From assembly GCF_022539255.1 (NCBI RefSeq), contig NZ_JAKZBV010000001.1:2976001-3040000 (forward strand): a stretch of DNA of 64,000 bases. Reading direction: 5' to 3'. The notes beneath the pieces are model-generated. The model was not told the DNA's origin, searched no databases, and worked only from the letters and a program-made list of their open reading frames with translations. Every line of letters begins with the position of its first letter. The stretch's first letter is position 1. The DNA comes from Sinomonas terrae (GTDB lineage Bacteria > Actinomycetota > Actinomycetes > Actinomycetales > Micrococcaceae). Made by a program: the position numbers and the translations under genes. This document shows, in pieces, positions 40,221 through 49,041 of this stretch.

Positions 40221-41207
40221 CTACGCTTCCCGCCACTGGGCCCTCAGCGGTGCCGAAACCTCGGCTTCGGCGTGCACGAGCTGACGTCCCCGGACGTAGC
40301 CAGCGGTCGTGAAGGCAAGGACGGCGACCACGGCACCGGCCTTTCTGAGCCCGCCGAGGTTGCGTTCGAAGACCCACTCGCCGAGCCCGGAGAGGACCGC
40401 CCGCGGGAGGACGCGCCTCACGTAGCGCCGTTCAGCCCCCAGCGTCCGCTTCTGCCCGACGAGCTGGCTCACCTGGGCCTTGGAGATCCCCTCAGACCAC
40501 GAGCGGGCCAGCATGTACCTGAGCGTGCCTCTCGCCGCGGGCACGAAGTGGTGCACGACGGCGGCGGGCTCGTAGACCACACGGGTTCCTGGGGTGCCTA
40601 TGGTCGAGCGGATGCAGATCTCAGTCTCCTCGCAGCCGAGCGGCACAGATCCCTGCCGACCAAGCGCGACATTGAAGCCGCCGACTTGGAGGAGGACGTC
40701 ACGGCGGAACGACATGTTGGCACCGATCACGTTCCGCACTTCGGACGCGACCCTGGGCAGACCGCGGTGGCTGCAGCCCACGATCCAGTCGAGCTCTTCC
40801 GCGAAGTGCGCAGGGCGCCCAGCCTCCCACACGGGTTCCGCACGGCCGCCCACCGCCAGGACGTCCGGGTCGTCGTAGAACGTGACGAGGTGCTCGAGCC
40901 AATCGGGTGCCGCCTCAGCGTCGTCGTCGAGGAAGGCCACGAGCTCCGAAGTCGCCAAGCCCACCCCTGTGTTCCTGGCCCCGGAGAGGCCCTGGGGTCC
41001 GGAGTTCTCGACGATGACTGCGTCTCGCACCGTCTCCATGAGGCGCTTGTACAGGTCCGGGTTGTGGTCGACGACCACGAGGATCTGCTGCGCGGGATAC
41101 GTCTGCGCCTGGACGGACTCAATGACATTCACGAGCAGGTCCCAGCGCTCCATGGTGTAGGAGCAGATGACGACCGAAACCGTAGGGGATTCAGGTACAG
41201 GCGGCAT
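40221..41207 (-). CDS. Family 2 glycosyltransferase
   Basis: The 328-residue GT-A fold enzyme begins with VSVVICSYTMERWDLLVNVIESV. It has the LVAFLDDDAEA metal/nucleotide-sugar motif (DDD 94-96), NVIGANMSFRRDVL and GCEETEICIR (about 191-200), as in rhamnosyl- and galactofuranosyl-type inverting transferases of polysaccharide clusters. The C-terminus carries one hydrophobic segment (AGAVVAVLAFTTAGYVRG). It starts 1 bp after the preceding glycosyltransferase stop and is therefore co-transcribed. Acceptor and donor cannot be assigned. Confidence 0.88.
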   Translation of the reverse strand: MPPVPESPTVSVVICSYTMERWDLLVNVIESVQAQTYPAQQILVVVDHNPDLYKRLMETVRDAVIVENSGPQGLSGARNTGVGLATSELVAFLDDDAEAAPDWLEHLVTFYDDPDVLAVGGRAEPVWEAGRPAHFAEELDWIVGCSHRGLPRVASEVRNVIGANMSFRRDVLLQVGGFNVALGRQGSVPLGCEETEICIRSTIGTPGTRVVYEPAAVVHHFVPAARGTLRYMLARSWSEGISKAQVSQLVGQKRTLGAERRYVRRVLPRAVLSGLGEWVFERNLGGLRKAGAVVAVLAFTTAGYVRGRQLVHAEAEVSAPLRAQWREA

Positions 41208-41208
41208 T

Positions 41209-42069
41209 CTAGATTCCTTCCGTCAGCGAGAGCAGGCTCTTCGGATCGGTAGGGGTCCGGGGGAAGCGCACGTTCGGGTACATGTACTTAACCCGGCGGA
41301 GAGATTCTGGACGGGCACCGGCGGTCGGTGCGTCCCACGTTGCGCATTCCTTGGCGAGGGTGTGGAGCACTCGCCACCCGTCGCGGAACGTCCGCAGATT
41401 CGAGTCGCCCGAGATGCGAGAGAGTTCAATGCTCGGAACTTCCGCGATGCGCAGGCCGGCTCGGGCCGCCCGGACGATCAGTTCCGTTTCGATTTCGAAC
41501 CCGTCCGATTCCAGCTCGAGAACTTCGAGGCACTGGCGTCGGAAGGCGATGTAGCCGTAGCAGAGGTCGGAGTAGTTACTGTGAAGAACTGTGTTCGCGA
41601 GCTGCGTGAGCGTCCGATTGCCGACGCTGCGCAGCCAGGTGAGGTCTTCCGAGCCGCCGCCCGTGACGTACCGCGAGCCCTTCACGAAGTCGTAGTCGTG
41701 CTGGAGAGGAGCCACGAACCACCCGATCTCGCGGGGGTCCATACTGCCGTCCGCGTCGAGCATGACGATGATGTCGCCGGCTGCGGCGGCGAATCCGGAG
41801 CGGACGGCGATCCCCTTCCCCTTCCGGGGTTCGGCAACGACCACGACGTCGACGCGAACGGATCGCGCGACGTCGACCGTGAGGTCGGTGGAACGTCCGT
41901 CCACAATGATGACTTCGTCCACGTACGACGGCATACGGCGAAGCACCCAGGGTAGGTTCATTGCTTCGTTCAATGTCGGAATGACCACACTGACCGACGC
42001 CAGCGAAGACATTTCCATCTGAGGAAAAGAAACCGGAACTTGGCTGGCAATCGACACAAGCCTCACCAC
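41209..42069 (-). CDS. Family 2 glycosyltransferase (dolichyl-phosphate mannose synthase-like)
   Basis: This GT2 enzyme contains VSVVIPTLNEAMNLPWVL (about 26-43), VDGRSTDLT and IIVMLDADGSM (DAD about 105-107). The first DxD-like residues and the KGKGIAVRSGF segment are as in polyprenyl-phosphate sugar synthases, so it may load a sugar on a polyprenyl carrier or prime a repeat unit. No C-terminal membrane helices are present. GTG at 42069 is the longest start; ATGs at 42018 and 42012 are equally plausible, since homology begins at about residue 26. It is the first gene of the two-glycosyltransferase unit behind promoter B. Confidence 0.85.
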   Translation of the reverse strand: MVRLVSIASQVPVSFPQMEMSSLASVSVVIPTLNEAMNLPWVLRRMPSYVDEVIIVDGRSTDLTVDVARSVRVDVVVVAEPRKGKGIAVRSGFAAAAGDIIVMLDADGSMDPREIGWFVAPLQHDYDFVKGSRYVTGGGSEDLTWLRSVGNRTLTQLANTVLHSNYSDLCYGYIAFRRQCLEVLELESDGFEIETELIVRAARAGLRIAEVPSIELSRISGDSNLRTFRDGWRVLHTLAKECATWDAPTAGARPESLRRVKYMYPNVRFPRTPTDPKSLLSLTEGI

Positions 42070-42199
42070 TTCATCAACGCGCAGGCCTCCCCAGAAAAGC
42101 CCGCTGATCGGAAACTAAAATAGGAAGCAACCTCGGGATCAGGCCATAATCACGCGTCTGCGCTCAATGGGGTTTTCCCTGCCGCTGCCTCTACATTTG

Positions 42200-42244
42200 A
42201 GCGTAGAATCCGTCCAAGTGAGTGTCACGAGTAGTTCGTACCCG
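42200..42244 (-). promoter_or_regulatory. Surface-locus promoter B: box plus -10 (glycosyltransferase unit)
   Basis: GTCACGAGTAGTTCGTAC (42224-42241) lies exactly 18 bp from AGCGTA (42200-42205), minus-strand TACGCT, an excellent -10. Extra GTAC boxes are at 42247, 42293 and 42315. The remainder of the 42070-42384 gap holds no gene; the plus-strand GH16 gene starts at 42385, so these boxes could serve both directions. Confidence 0.75.
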
Positions 42245-42384
42245 TCGTACTTGGAACCGCCCCAAGCCACTACTTCCGGGGTCGCCAAGGGGGTACGCGT
42301 CGATCGGTCCCCTAGGTACTTGGAGTCGCGCGGCGGTCACTCGAAGAGGCGTTCAGGCGCACCGCAAGAGGGAGTGAGGCGGTA

Positions 42385-43461
42385 GTGGAGAAGGCATGGC
42401 GACGATTCCTACCAGGCTTCCTTGTCTCACTCCTGGTGCTCTCAGGCATCGTCTGGGGGGTCGTTTCGCTGGCCTCCAACGGCGCGCCGACACCAAACGG
42501 AGAAGGGGCGAAGAGCGGTGCGCCGACGCCGGCAAGTAGCCCGATCCCTGCAAGTAGCCCAGCCGGAGTGACCAGCCCAGCGCCGGCAAGTAGCGCGGCG
42601 TCGGCAGGTAGCGCGGCGTCGGCAACTGGCCCAGCCAGCGCCAGCAGCCCAAGCAGCCCGGCTCCCACCCCCGTCGACACCGACCCGAGCGCCGCCCTCA
42701 CGAGGTACGACCCGACGTCGCTCTCCGGGCAGGCAGTGCCGCTCGGCGACCCGCCCGGTTGGAAGCAAGTATTCGCCGACGACTTCACGGAGGGCGATGT
42801 GCCGCTCGGCAGCTTCCCCGGCTCGCTGAGCGCCAAATGGAGCGCCAACTATTTCGACGGAACCCCCGACACGGCAGGGCAGAAGAATGGCGGCAGGTCG
42901 GGCTATTACCCATCCAAAGTCCTGAGCGTCCACAATGGCGTCCTGGACATGTACTTGCATTCGGAGGGAGGGGTTTCTATGGGAGCCGCACCCGCGCCGA
43001 AAATCAATGGAGACAACCAGCCGCCCTACGACAGCCAAATGTATGGGATGTACTCCGTCCGATTCAGGTCTGATGCCGTGCCAGGGTTCAAAACTGCCTG
43101 GCTGCTGTGGCCCGACAGCGGGATATGGCCGAGAGACGGCGAAATCGACTACCCGGAACAGGATTTGTCAGCCAAATTCTTCGCTGCCCTTCACAGCACA
43201 GGGTCGAACCAAGGATCGGCCTCGGCGACTTTCCAAACCGATGCGTCATTCCAGACCTGGAACACAGCAACGATAGAGTGGACTCCGGGCCGCGTGGAAT
43301 TCTTCCTCAACGGCAAGTCGATCGGCGCGAGCACGTCGGGGGTGCCTGACGTGCCCATGCACTACATACTCCAGACCGAGTCCTGCCTTCCGACGTGCCC
43401 GAACCCCAAGACTCAGGGCCACCTGTACGTTGACTGGGTTGCGATCTGGGCGCTGCGCTAG
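42385..43461 (+). CDS. Secreted/anchored glycoside hydrolase family 16
   Basis: The 358-residue protein has an N-terminal membrane anchor (about 8-30), a Ser/Ala/Pro linker from short repeats (about 33-100), then a GH16 beta-jelly-roll. The catalytic motif DGEIDYPE has E253 (nucleophile), D255 and E258 (acid/base). GH16 enzymes cut or transfer beta-1,3/1,4-glucans or galactans, so this one may trim or remodel the exopolysaccharide. The start is GTG 42385. Its stop overlaps the convergent small membrane protein stop in the palindrome CTAG. Two cysteines in SCLPTCPN probably form a disulfide. Confidence 0.88.
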   Translation: MEKAWRRFLPGFLVSLLVLSGIVWGVVSLASNGAPTPNGEGAKSGAPTPASSPIPASSPAGVTSPAPASSAASAGSAASATGPASASSPSSPAPTPVDTDPSAALTRYDPTSLSGQAVPLGDPPGWKQVFADDFTEGDVPLGSFPGSLSAKWSANYFDGTPDTAGQKNGGRSGYYPSKVLSVHNGVLDMYLHSEGGVSMGAAPAPKINGDNQPPYDSQMYGMYSVRFRSDAVPGFKTAWLLWPDSGIWPRDGEIDYPEQDLSAKFFAALHSTGSNQGSASATFQTDASFQTWNTATIEWTPGRVEFFLNGKSIGASTSGVPDVPMHYILQTESCLPTCPNPKTQGHLYVDWVAIWALR

Positions 43462-43919
43462 CCCTGTGAAGCTGCAGCGCCCTGTGAAGTGCCAGCGCTC
43501 TGTGAAGTGCCAGCGCTCTGGGAAGCCCCACCGCTTCGGCCGGGGATCCGAACCGGAATGCGCAACCCGTGCCTGATCGCATCGAACGCCAGCAGAATCA
43601 AGGTCCCGGCCGCCAGAGAGGCGACGCCTACGGACGGGTTCCAGAGGCGCGCATACACCATGACCGTGGCGAGGGTCAGCGAGATCGCGAGGCTCAGACC
43701 GATTGCCATCGAGCCAAGGAGAGGCGTCAGCAGGTTGCCGAAGCGGTTCGACTCCGCGGTCAGCCTGAGCATCAGGACAAAAGCGGAGCCGGGCCCTACG
43801 AGGAGGAACAACCCGATCACCGCAAGTCTGATCGTCGGCGCGCCAACAAACGAGAAGGGGATGGTGGCCGCCGTCAGAATTGCAATGGCACCGATGAGCA
43901 GAAGACGTCTATTTTGCAT
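43458..43919 (-). CDS. Small four-helix membrane protein, last gene of the flippase/polymerase operon
   Basis: The 153-residue protein has four hydrophobic segments (about 6-23, 27-50, 66-92 and 98-118) and a hydrophilic C-terminus of repeated SAGTSQ units. ATG at 43919 is chosen because AAGGGG precedes it and it overlaps the end of the upstream gene by 11 bases. No family was recognised; position suggests a partner of the Wzy/GT-C-like protein. Confidence 0.7.
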   Translation of the reverse strand: MQNRRLLLIGAIAILTAATIPFSFVGAPTIRLAVIGLFLLVGPGSAFVLMLRLTAESNRFGNLLTPLLGSMAIGLSLAISLTLATVMVYARLWNPSVGVASLAAGTLILLAFDAIRHGLRIPVRIPGRSGGASQSAGTSQSAGTSQGAAASQG

Positions 43920-45813
43920 TGCCCGCCCCTTGAATGTGGTAAATGACTCCCCCGGCATTCTGATAAACCAAAGACCAGCTGGGCTTGGTTCCGCAGGTGC
44001 TCAGGAAAGCGTTCACATCTCCCTGGGGGCCGATGCCGAGCATCTCTGCTTCATCCACTTGGCTCTTGGTGACGATCAGGTAGGCTCCCGCAGACCGACC
44101 GAGCCATTCCACCGTGCCGCACGTGAGCCGGCTCGCGGTCGCCTGCGCCTTGGCGGAGAGCAGGGTCTCGTAGTCGTAGCTCGCATAGTCCTTGGATCTC
44201 CACGGGGTGTTGTGGACCGCCTCGACGAGCACTGAGCCTGGCGGCGCGACCTGGTACAGCCGGTTCACGACGTTGATCTCGTCAGGGGTGAAGTTCTCCA
44301 CGAGGTCGTTTCCGTACCTCGAGACGATCGTGGTCATGGCCAGCACCGCACTGAGCAGGAGCAGGCCGAGTCCGCGTATCCACCCCAGCGCGCTAGCATT
44401 CTTCCGCATGAGCGGCACGACCATGAGGGACGCGGCGAAGGGCAGACCGTACATGTACAGGCGCAACAGGAGCTCGCCGCCGTAGGGCTGGACCACATAG
44501 AGGACGACGGGCGTGCCGGCGCCGAGGGCGGCGGTGAGCCACGAAACACGGCGCCCGCGCGCCACCGCCGCTCCGATCGATCCCAGGATGAGGACGAGCG
44601 CTGTTTCGGCGAGACGCGTGTTGACGACGAAGAGGTGTTCATCGCTGCCCGCGATCCTGCCGGTGACGGCTTTCGACGTCGTCTGGCCGAGCTCGCCGAG
44701 GGACCCGATGAGTGAATCGATGTGGCCGACCGTATACGGGGCGGCGATCACCGCAAGCCACACAATCGGGACCACGATCGCCAGGAGCGTCAGCATCTTC
44801 AACCGAAGACGACCCGTGAGAAGGAACGCGGCCAAGACCGGGACGACCGCGAAGGGCGTGAGCTGATGGGCCGCCGTCATTGCCACGATGAACAGAGTGC
44901 ACCCGACCCCGAGCACAACCAGGTCGCCGCGGGGAAGCCCAGCCCGTGACCGCAAGCGAATGGCCGGATCCAACACGGTCACGATCCGGCTCAGTCGGGC
45001 GAGGAGGCGGTGCTTGGTCACCGGCCACGCCCACCCGCCGAAGACCGTCAGGACGCATGCCAGCAAGATCACCATGAGCAGGAAGGCGAAGGCCTGAGGA
45101 GACAGGTAGTCCTGGCCCACCCAGCTGGCGAGGTAGAACATCCAGACGGACACCCAGGCGTGCCGCCAGTTCGAGGTCATTCTCGTAGCGAGCGCAAGCA
45201 GCGGCACCATCATGAGGATGTTGACTCCAACAGGTGCCCAGGTCGCCACGCTGGTCAGATCTCGGGCTCCCGTGGAGCCGGAGAGCATCGCCAGCAGTGC
45301 GAAGAAGCCGGGCCAATTGAAGTAGGCGTCGAGCCGCGGATCCAGCTGGCCGCTCTGGGCGATGTAGTCGGCGATGCCCAGATGACGATAGCTTGCTTCG
45401 AGCCGAGGCAGCTCGTGGATGATCGAGTCGGCCCCCTGCAGGACCACTATCAGCACGAGCACCTGGAGCGCCAGAAGTGCGGGGCGAGCCTTGTGCAGCG
45501 CAACAGTAGCCACGAAGCCGACGAGAGCGAGCCCCAACGCGAGGAAGTAGCTGGGCGGCAAAGCACTGATGAGCCCCAAGGCTCCGATCGACTGCACATC
45601 GACCTGCAGCAGGGACCGGACCCCGAGCACCAACGCCGCTAGCGCGACAGCCGCCAAGGCCCAACTGTAGGAGGCGCGCCTGGTGTAGCCGCGCCACACC
45701 TCGCCGCGCGATTTCCGGTGGGCCGGCGACACCAGGTGACGCTCCACCTGGATGGTGCGATAGGGGCTGATCAGGGGAGGATCAGCGACCAGGGAGAGGT
45801 CCTCCGGAGTCAT
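43909..45813 (-). CDS. Large polytopic membrane protein, Wzy- or GT-C-like
   Basis: The 634-residue protein has about 12-14 helices. The helical core runs from about 45 to 505, with an extracytoplasmic-type segment EASYRHLGIADYIAQSGQLD...YFNWPGFFALLAML early on (about 140-185), and the soluble C-terminal 120 residues follow the last helix. This layout is seen in membrane-bound glycosyltransferases and O-unit polymerases of actinobacterial polysaccharide clusters. ATG at 45813 overlaps the upstream stop as ATGA, so the longer frame to 45948 is rejected. It is the best candidate for the cluster's polymerase or ligase, but has no signature motif. Confidence 0.7.
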   Translation of the reverse strand: MTPEDLSLVADPPLISPYRTIQVERHLVSPAHRKSRGEVWRGYTRRASYSWALAAVALAALVLGVRSLLQVDVQSIGALGLISALPPSYFLALGLALVGFVATVALHKARPALLALQVLVLIVVLQGADSIIHELPRLEASYRHLGIADYIAQSGQLDPRLDAYFNWPGFFALLAMLSGSTGARDLTSVATWAPVGVNILMMVPLLALATRMTSNWRHAWVSVWMFYLASWVGQDYLSPQAFAFLLMVILLACVLTVFGGWAWPVTKHRLLARLSRIVTVLDPAIRLRSRAGLPRGDLVVLGVGCTLFIVAMTAAHQLTPFAVVPVLAAFLLTGRLRLKMLTLLAIVVPIVWLAVIAAPYTVGHIDSLIGSLGELGQTTSKAVTGRIAGSDEHLFVVNTRLAETALVLILGSIGAAVARGRRVSWLTAALGAGTPVVLYVVQPYGGELLLRLYMYGLPFAASLMVVPLMRKNASALGWIRGLGLLLLSAVLAMTTIVSRYGNDLVENFTPDEINVVNRLYQVAPPGSVLVEAVHNTPWRSKDYASYDYETLLSAKAQATASRLTCGTVEWLGRSAGAYLIVTKSQVDEAEMLGIGPQGDVNAFLSTCGTKPSWSLVYQNAGGVIYHIQGAGNAK

Positions 45814-47927
45814 CGCGGCTCCAATCTGTTCGATCCGGTGAGGCCCGGTGGCGCGACCTCTAAGGGCACCGCACTTCGCGACGCCGTCGTCATACTCCGC
45901 AGGCGCAGCGCCGCGACCAGCGCGGCCGCAGTCTGGGCCAGCAGCCACAGGACGGAGACGCCTGTGAGCGCAAAGTTCTGCGCCACGACGACGGCGGGAA
46001 GCACGGCCATGAGCGCTGCGAGCAGCGCAACGGAGGTCGCCTCACCCAAGCGGCCCGTGGCCCGGCACACCCCGTAGTAGACCTGCGTGACGCAGCAGAG
46101 GACCAGCGCAGGGATGAGCAGGAGGAGGAGCACCCACGCCCGCCCGTACTGTGGGCCGATCACCGAGAGCACGAGTGGCCCGGCGAGGAGCAGCAGCACA
46201 CCCGACGCAACGGTGAGCATGAAGCTCATGCGCAGTGCGCCCTGAACGAGGGACAACCCCGAGTCCGGCCTCGCGAGCTTGGTTTGGAGGGAGTAGCCGG
46301 CTGACTGCGGTACGAAGAAGACCGCCGACGCGAGCATCCAGACCATGTACCACGACGCGGTGGCCGAGGCGCTCAGAGTAGCGGCCAGGATCAGTGGAAG
46401 GAGATAGCCGGGTGCCCGGTCCGCAAGCATGAGGGCGTGATTGGGCAATCCGCGCCGCAGCAGCTTCCATGCCTCCGGAAGCCTGATCCCCTCCCTCCAC
46501 AACGGCGAAAGACCGGCCCGGGCCAGCAGGCGGATTCCAAGGATCACGCTCGCCACCGCGCCAACCGCGAAGGCTCCGACCACGGCACCCACGTTCCGGT
46601 AGCCGACCACGAGGCAGACGACCAACGCCCCCAGCTGCACAAGGCCCTGGAGCAGGCTGCGCAGCATCGCGAGGTCGGCCCGGGACTGTGCCACTCCGAT
46701 GTGGTCCAACTGGTATGCGACGCCGGCGAAGACGGAAGCGACGAGGAAGGCCCACAGGACGAGCGGATTGCCCCACGCCTCGCCGACGCCGGGGCCTAGC
46801 GCGCGGGTCACGACGACGAGCCCCGCGGAGACGGCCAACGACGACGCCCCGACCACCAGGAGGCTTGTCGCCGTCAGGCGTCGCCCGCCGTCGTCCTGGC
46901 CTGGGAGGAGCGTCAGGATCGCGGGGCCCACACCCAGCAGTGCGAGCTGGACCGTCAGCAGCGCCGCAGAGACAACCGCGGAACCCAAGCCGAGTTGGGC
47001 CGGCGGCAGGAGGAAGGCAGCGAGGCCCCAGAAGAGGAAGCCTGTCACCATCGGGGCCACACGGGCGGCGGAGAGCCACGCGGTGTTTCCCCCCATCGAG
47101 AGTCCTTGGGGAGCGGTGTGCAGGAGGCCCGACACCATGGAGCGGTAGTTGTACAGCAGGAAGCACACCCAGTAGGGCAGGAATCGAGGCGCGTGGACGA
47201 GCGACAGGCCCATCCCGCGCACGGTTGCCAGGAGCGGCAGCAACAGGAGCCAGCCGCCCCTCCTCGGATGCTTCCGGATCGTGAAGGCGAGGCCGGCTCC
47301 GTCTTGCAGCCACTGGTCCCGGGCGAAATCGAAGCTGTCAGCGAACTGGTGCCTCACCAGGGTGGTCGTGGAGACGCCGATCTTTCGCCCCGCGTTCTCC
47401 AGACGGATGCGCAGTTCGATGTCCTCGCCCGAGCTGAACGTCTCATCGAACCTGATGTCCATCAGGACGTCACGCCGCATGAGCGTGGCGCACACCCCGA
47501 ACCAAGAACGGACGCGGCTGTGGTTGTGGTGCCATGCGAGCGCCGCGCCCCAGTATCCGTGCCCGTCGGCTTCGCTGACGAGGCCGAACTGGAGCCCGTC
47601 GTAGCCGCCCTCCTCGAATTCGTTCAGCAGGCTGCCCAGAGCACCAGTGGGCAGGATGACATCGGAATCTATGAGTGCAACAACGCCGCAGACGGCGGTC
47701 CGCGCCCCCATCATCCGGGCGGCGGGCAGCCCGTTTCCCTCATCGGAGATGATGCGGGCGCCGTACGAACGGGCGATCTCGACGGTGGCGTCCGTCGAGC
47801 GCCCGTCCACGACGATGATCTCCCTCGGATGCTGCCTGCGTATCGACTGCAGGCAACGGGCTAGCCACTTTTCGGCATTGCGCGCGGGAACTACCACCGA
47901 GACATCAAGCACGGGCGATTCGTCCAT
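45810..47927 (-). CDS. Glycosyltransferase family 2 fused to a Wzx-like flippase
   Basis: The 705-residue protein has an N-terminal GT2 domain (about 8-230: VSVVVPARNAEKWLARCL, DGRSTDATVEIARS, metal motif ALIDSDVI with D87/D89, SSGEDIELRIRLENAG). From about 285 a MATE/Wzx-type transporter follows with about 12 helices (AARVAPMVTGFLFWGLAAFLLPPAQLG onward, and LPNHALMLADRAPGYLLPLILAATL). The frame is continuous with no stop or slip site between. GGGGGGA precedes the ATG. It would add a sugar to the lipid-linked repeat and flip it. The ATGA overlap with the next gene indicates coupled translation with the putative polymerase. Confidence 0.82.
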   Translation of the reverse strand: MDESPVLDVSVVVPARNAEKWLARCLQSIRRQHPREIIVVDGRSTDATVEIARSYGARIISDEGNGLPAARMMGARTAVCGVVALIDSDVILPTGALGSLLNEFEEGGYDGLQFGLVSEADGHGYWGAALAWHHNHSRVRSWFGVCATLMRRDVLMDIRFDETFSSGEDIELRIRLENAGRKIGVSTTTLVRHQFADSFDFARDQWLQDGAGLAFTIRKHPRRGGWLLLLPLLATVRGMGLSLVHAPRFLPYWVCFLLYNYRSMVSGLLHTAPQGLSMGGNTAWLSAARVAPMVTGFLFWGLAAFLLPPAQLGLGSAVVSAALLTVQLALLGVGPAILTLLPGQDDGGRRLTATSLLVVGASSLAVSAGLVVVTRALGPGVGEAWGNPLVLWAFLVASVFAGVAYQLDHIGVAQSRADLAMLRSLLQGLVQLGALVVCLVVGYRNVGAVVGAFAVGAVASVILGIRLLARAGLSPLWREGIRLPEAWKLLRRGLPNHALMLADRAPGYLLPLILAATLSASATASWYMVWMLASAVFFVPQSAGYSLQTKLARPDSGLSLVQGALRMSFMLTVASGVLLLLAGPLVLSVIGPQYGRAWVLLLLLIPALVLCCVTQVYYGVCRATGRLGEATSVALLAALMAVLPAVVVAQNFALTGVSVLWLLAQTAAALVAALRLRSMTTASRSAVPLEVAPPGLTGSNRLEPR

Positions 47928-47940
47928 CGCCGTCCCCCCT

Positions 47941-49041
47941 TTACCGGTCCAGCCTGGAACGCACTATTTGGCAGACGAAGTCTGAGGCCCGGTCTGCGGA
48001 CCATGAGCTGGGAAGGCGCAGCCGCCAGCAGGGCACGTTCTGGAGTGCCTGCCGGACGACTGCGGCCTTCTGGCCGAAATGGTCCTGCAGGGGGACGAGA
48101 CCCGTGGCGCCGAGGGCCTCGATCAGACGGCGCGAGACCATGGGCAGCTCGGAGTGGAAGTTCCCCACGATTCTCGAGGTCATCCACTCGAGGCTTGCCT
48201 GTTCCAGCTGGGCGTCGTCCCCGCCAAAGCGCTCCAGGAACATGGCCATCTGTGCCGGGGCCCTGGACGAGATCCTCTCGGCACCGAAGACCTCCTCGGG
48301 GTGCACCATCCGATGCTCAGGCGACCAGCGTCGGGTGAACGAGGCCGTCCGCGGATACCGGACGATCACTGGGTGGACTGCTGTGGCCATCTGCGAGATC
48401 GTCGGAGTGAGCCAGCCTGGTGCCAGAGGCTTTCTGGATCCTTGGAACAGCTCCGGATAGATGTCCCGGTGGTGCGGCTTGATGAACATTGGCTTCGCGT
48501 AGCTCAGGAGCGTTCCGTCCGAGCTGAGGAAGCCCCAGTCGTCAGCCATGAACCCGACCCCCGGAAGAGCGAGGAGCTTGGCTACAGTGCTGGTCTTCCC
48601 GACGCCTCCCCAGGCAGGCAGCAGGACTCCGGCGCCGCCAAAGTCCACGATCGCCGCATGGACCATCGCCGTCTTCTCCTGTACGCACAACCGGTCCAGC
48701 AGCGGAATGACCGCTGTGAGAAGCTCGCCTCGGCCCTCGACCCGGTACCCCTCGTCTGTCTGGACGATCTGGACCCGGTCTTCAGGGATGAAAAGCGATT
48801 TGTCTGTGTAGCGATAGGCGTCCTCGGCACGCGACTGGTCCGCGAAGGAACTGTAGTCGGCACCGACGCGCAACCGGCTGGCGGCTAGGGAATCGCCCAC
48901 AAACGGGGACAGCATGTCCCGCAGTTGCGCTTCTCCCGGCGTTCCCGGCTCGACATGGACTCCCACGAGCCCATGAATGTCGAAGCTCAGGCTGTTCTGG
49001 GGTTGAGTCACGCGCACGGCGCTGCTCATGGTCCGGCTCAA
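47941..49041 (-). CDS. HPr kinase-like P-loop protein
   Basis: The 366-residue soluble protein has a P-loop LLPAWGGVGKTST (Walker A 145-150) followed by MADDWGFL (D167, D168), which resembles the GxxGxGKS and DD features of HprK/phosphoenolpyruvate-carboxykinase-type kinases. The first 115 residues are a separate domain. No HPr or PTS gene is nearby. Related kinase-like proteins occur in polysaccharide and peptide-modification clusters, but targets are mostly unknown. TTG at 49041 overlaps the upstream stop (TTGA); ATG at 49029 is an alternative. It is second in the five-gene operon. Confidence 0.72.
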   Translation of the reverse strand: MSRTMSSAVRVTQPQNSLSFDIHGLVGVHVEPGTPGEAQLRDMLSPFVGDSLAASRLRVGADYSSFADQSRAEDAYRYTDKSLFIPEDRVQIVQTDEGYRVEGRGELLTAVIPLLDRLCVQEKTAMVHAAIVDFGGAGVLLPAWGGVGKTSTVAKLLALPGVGFMADDWGFLSSDGTLLSYAKPMFIKPHHRDIYPELFQGSRKPLAPGWLTPTISQMATAVHPVIVRYPRTASFTRRWSPEHRMVHPEEVFGAERISSRAPAQMAMFLERFGGDDAQLEQASLEWMTSRIVGNFHSELPMVSRRLIEALGATGLVPLQDHFGQKAAVVRQALQNVPCWRLRLPSSWSADRASDFVCQIVRSRLDR

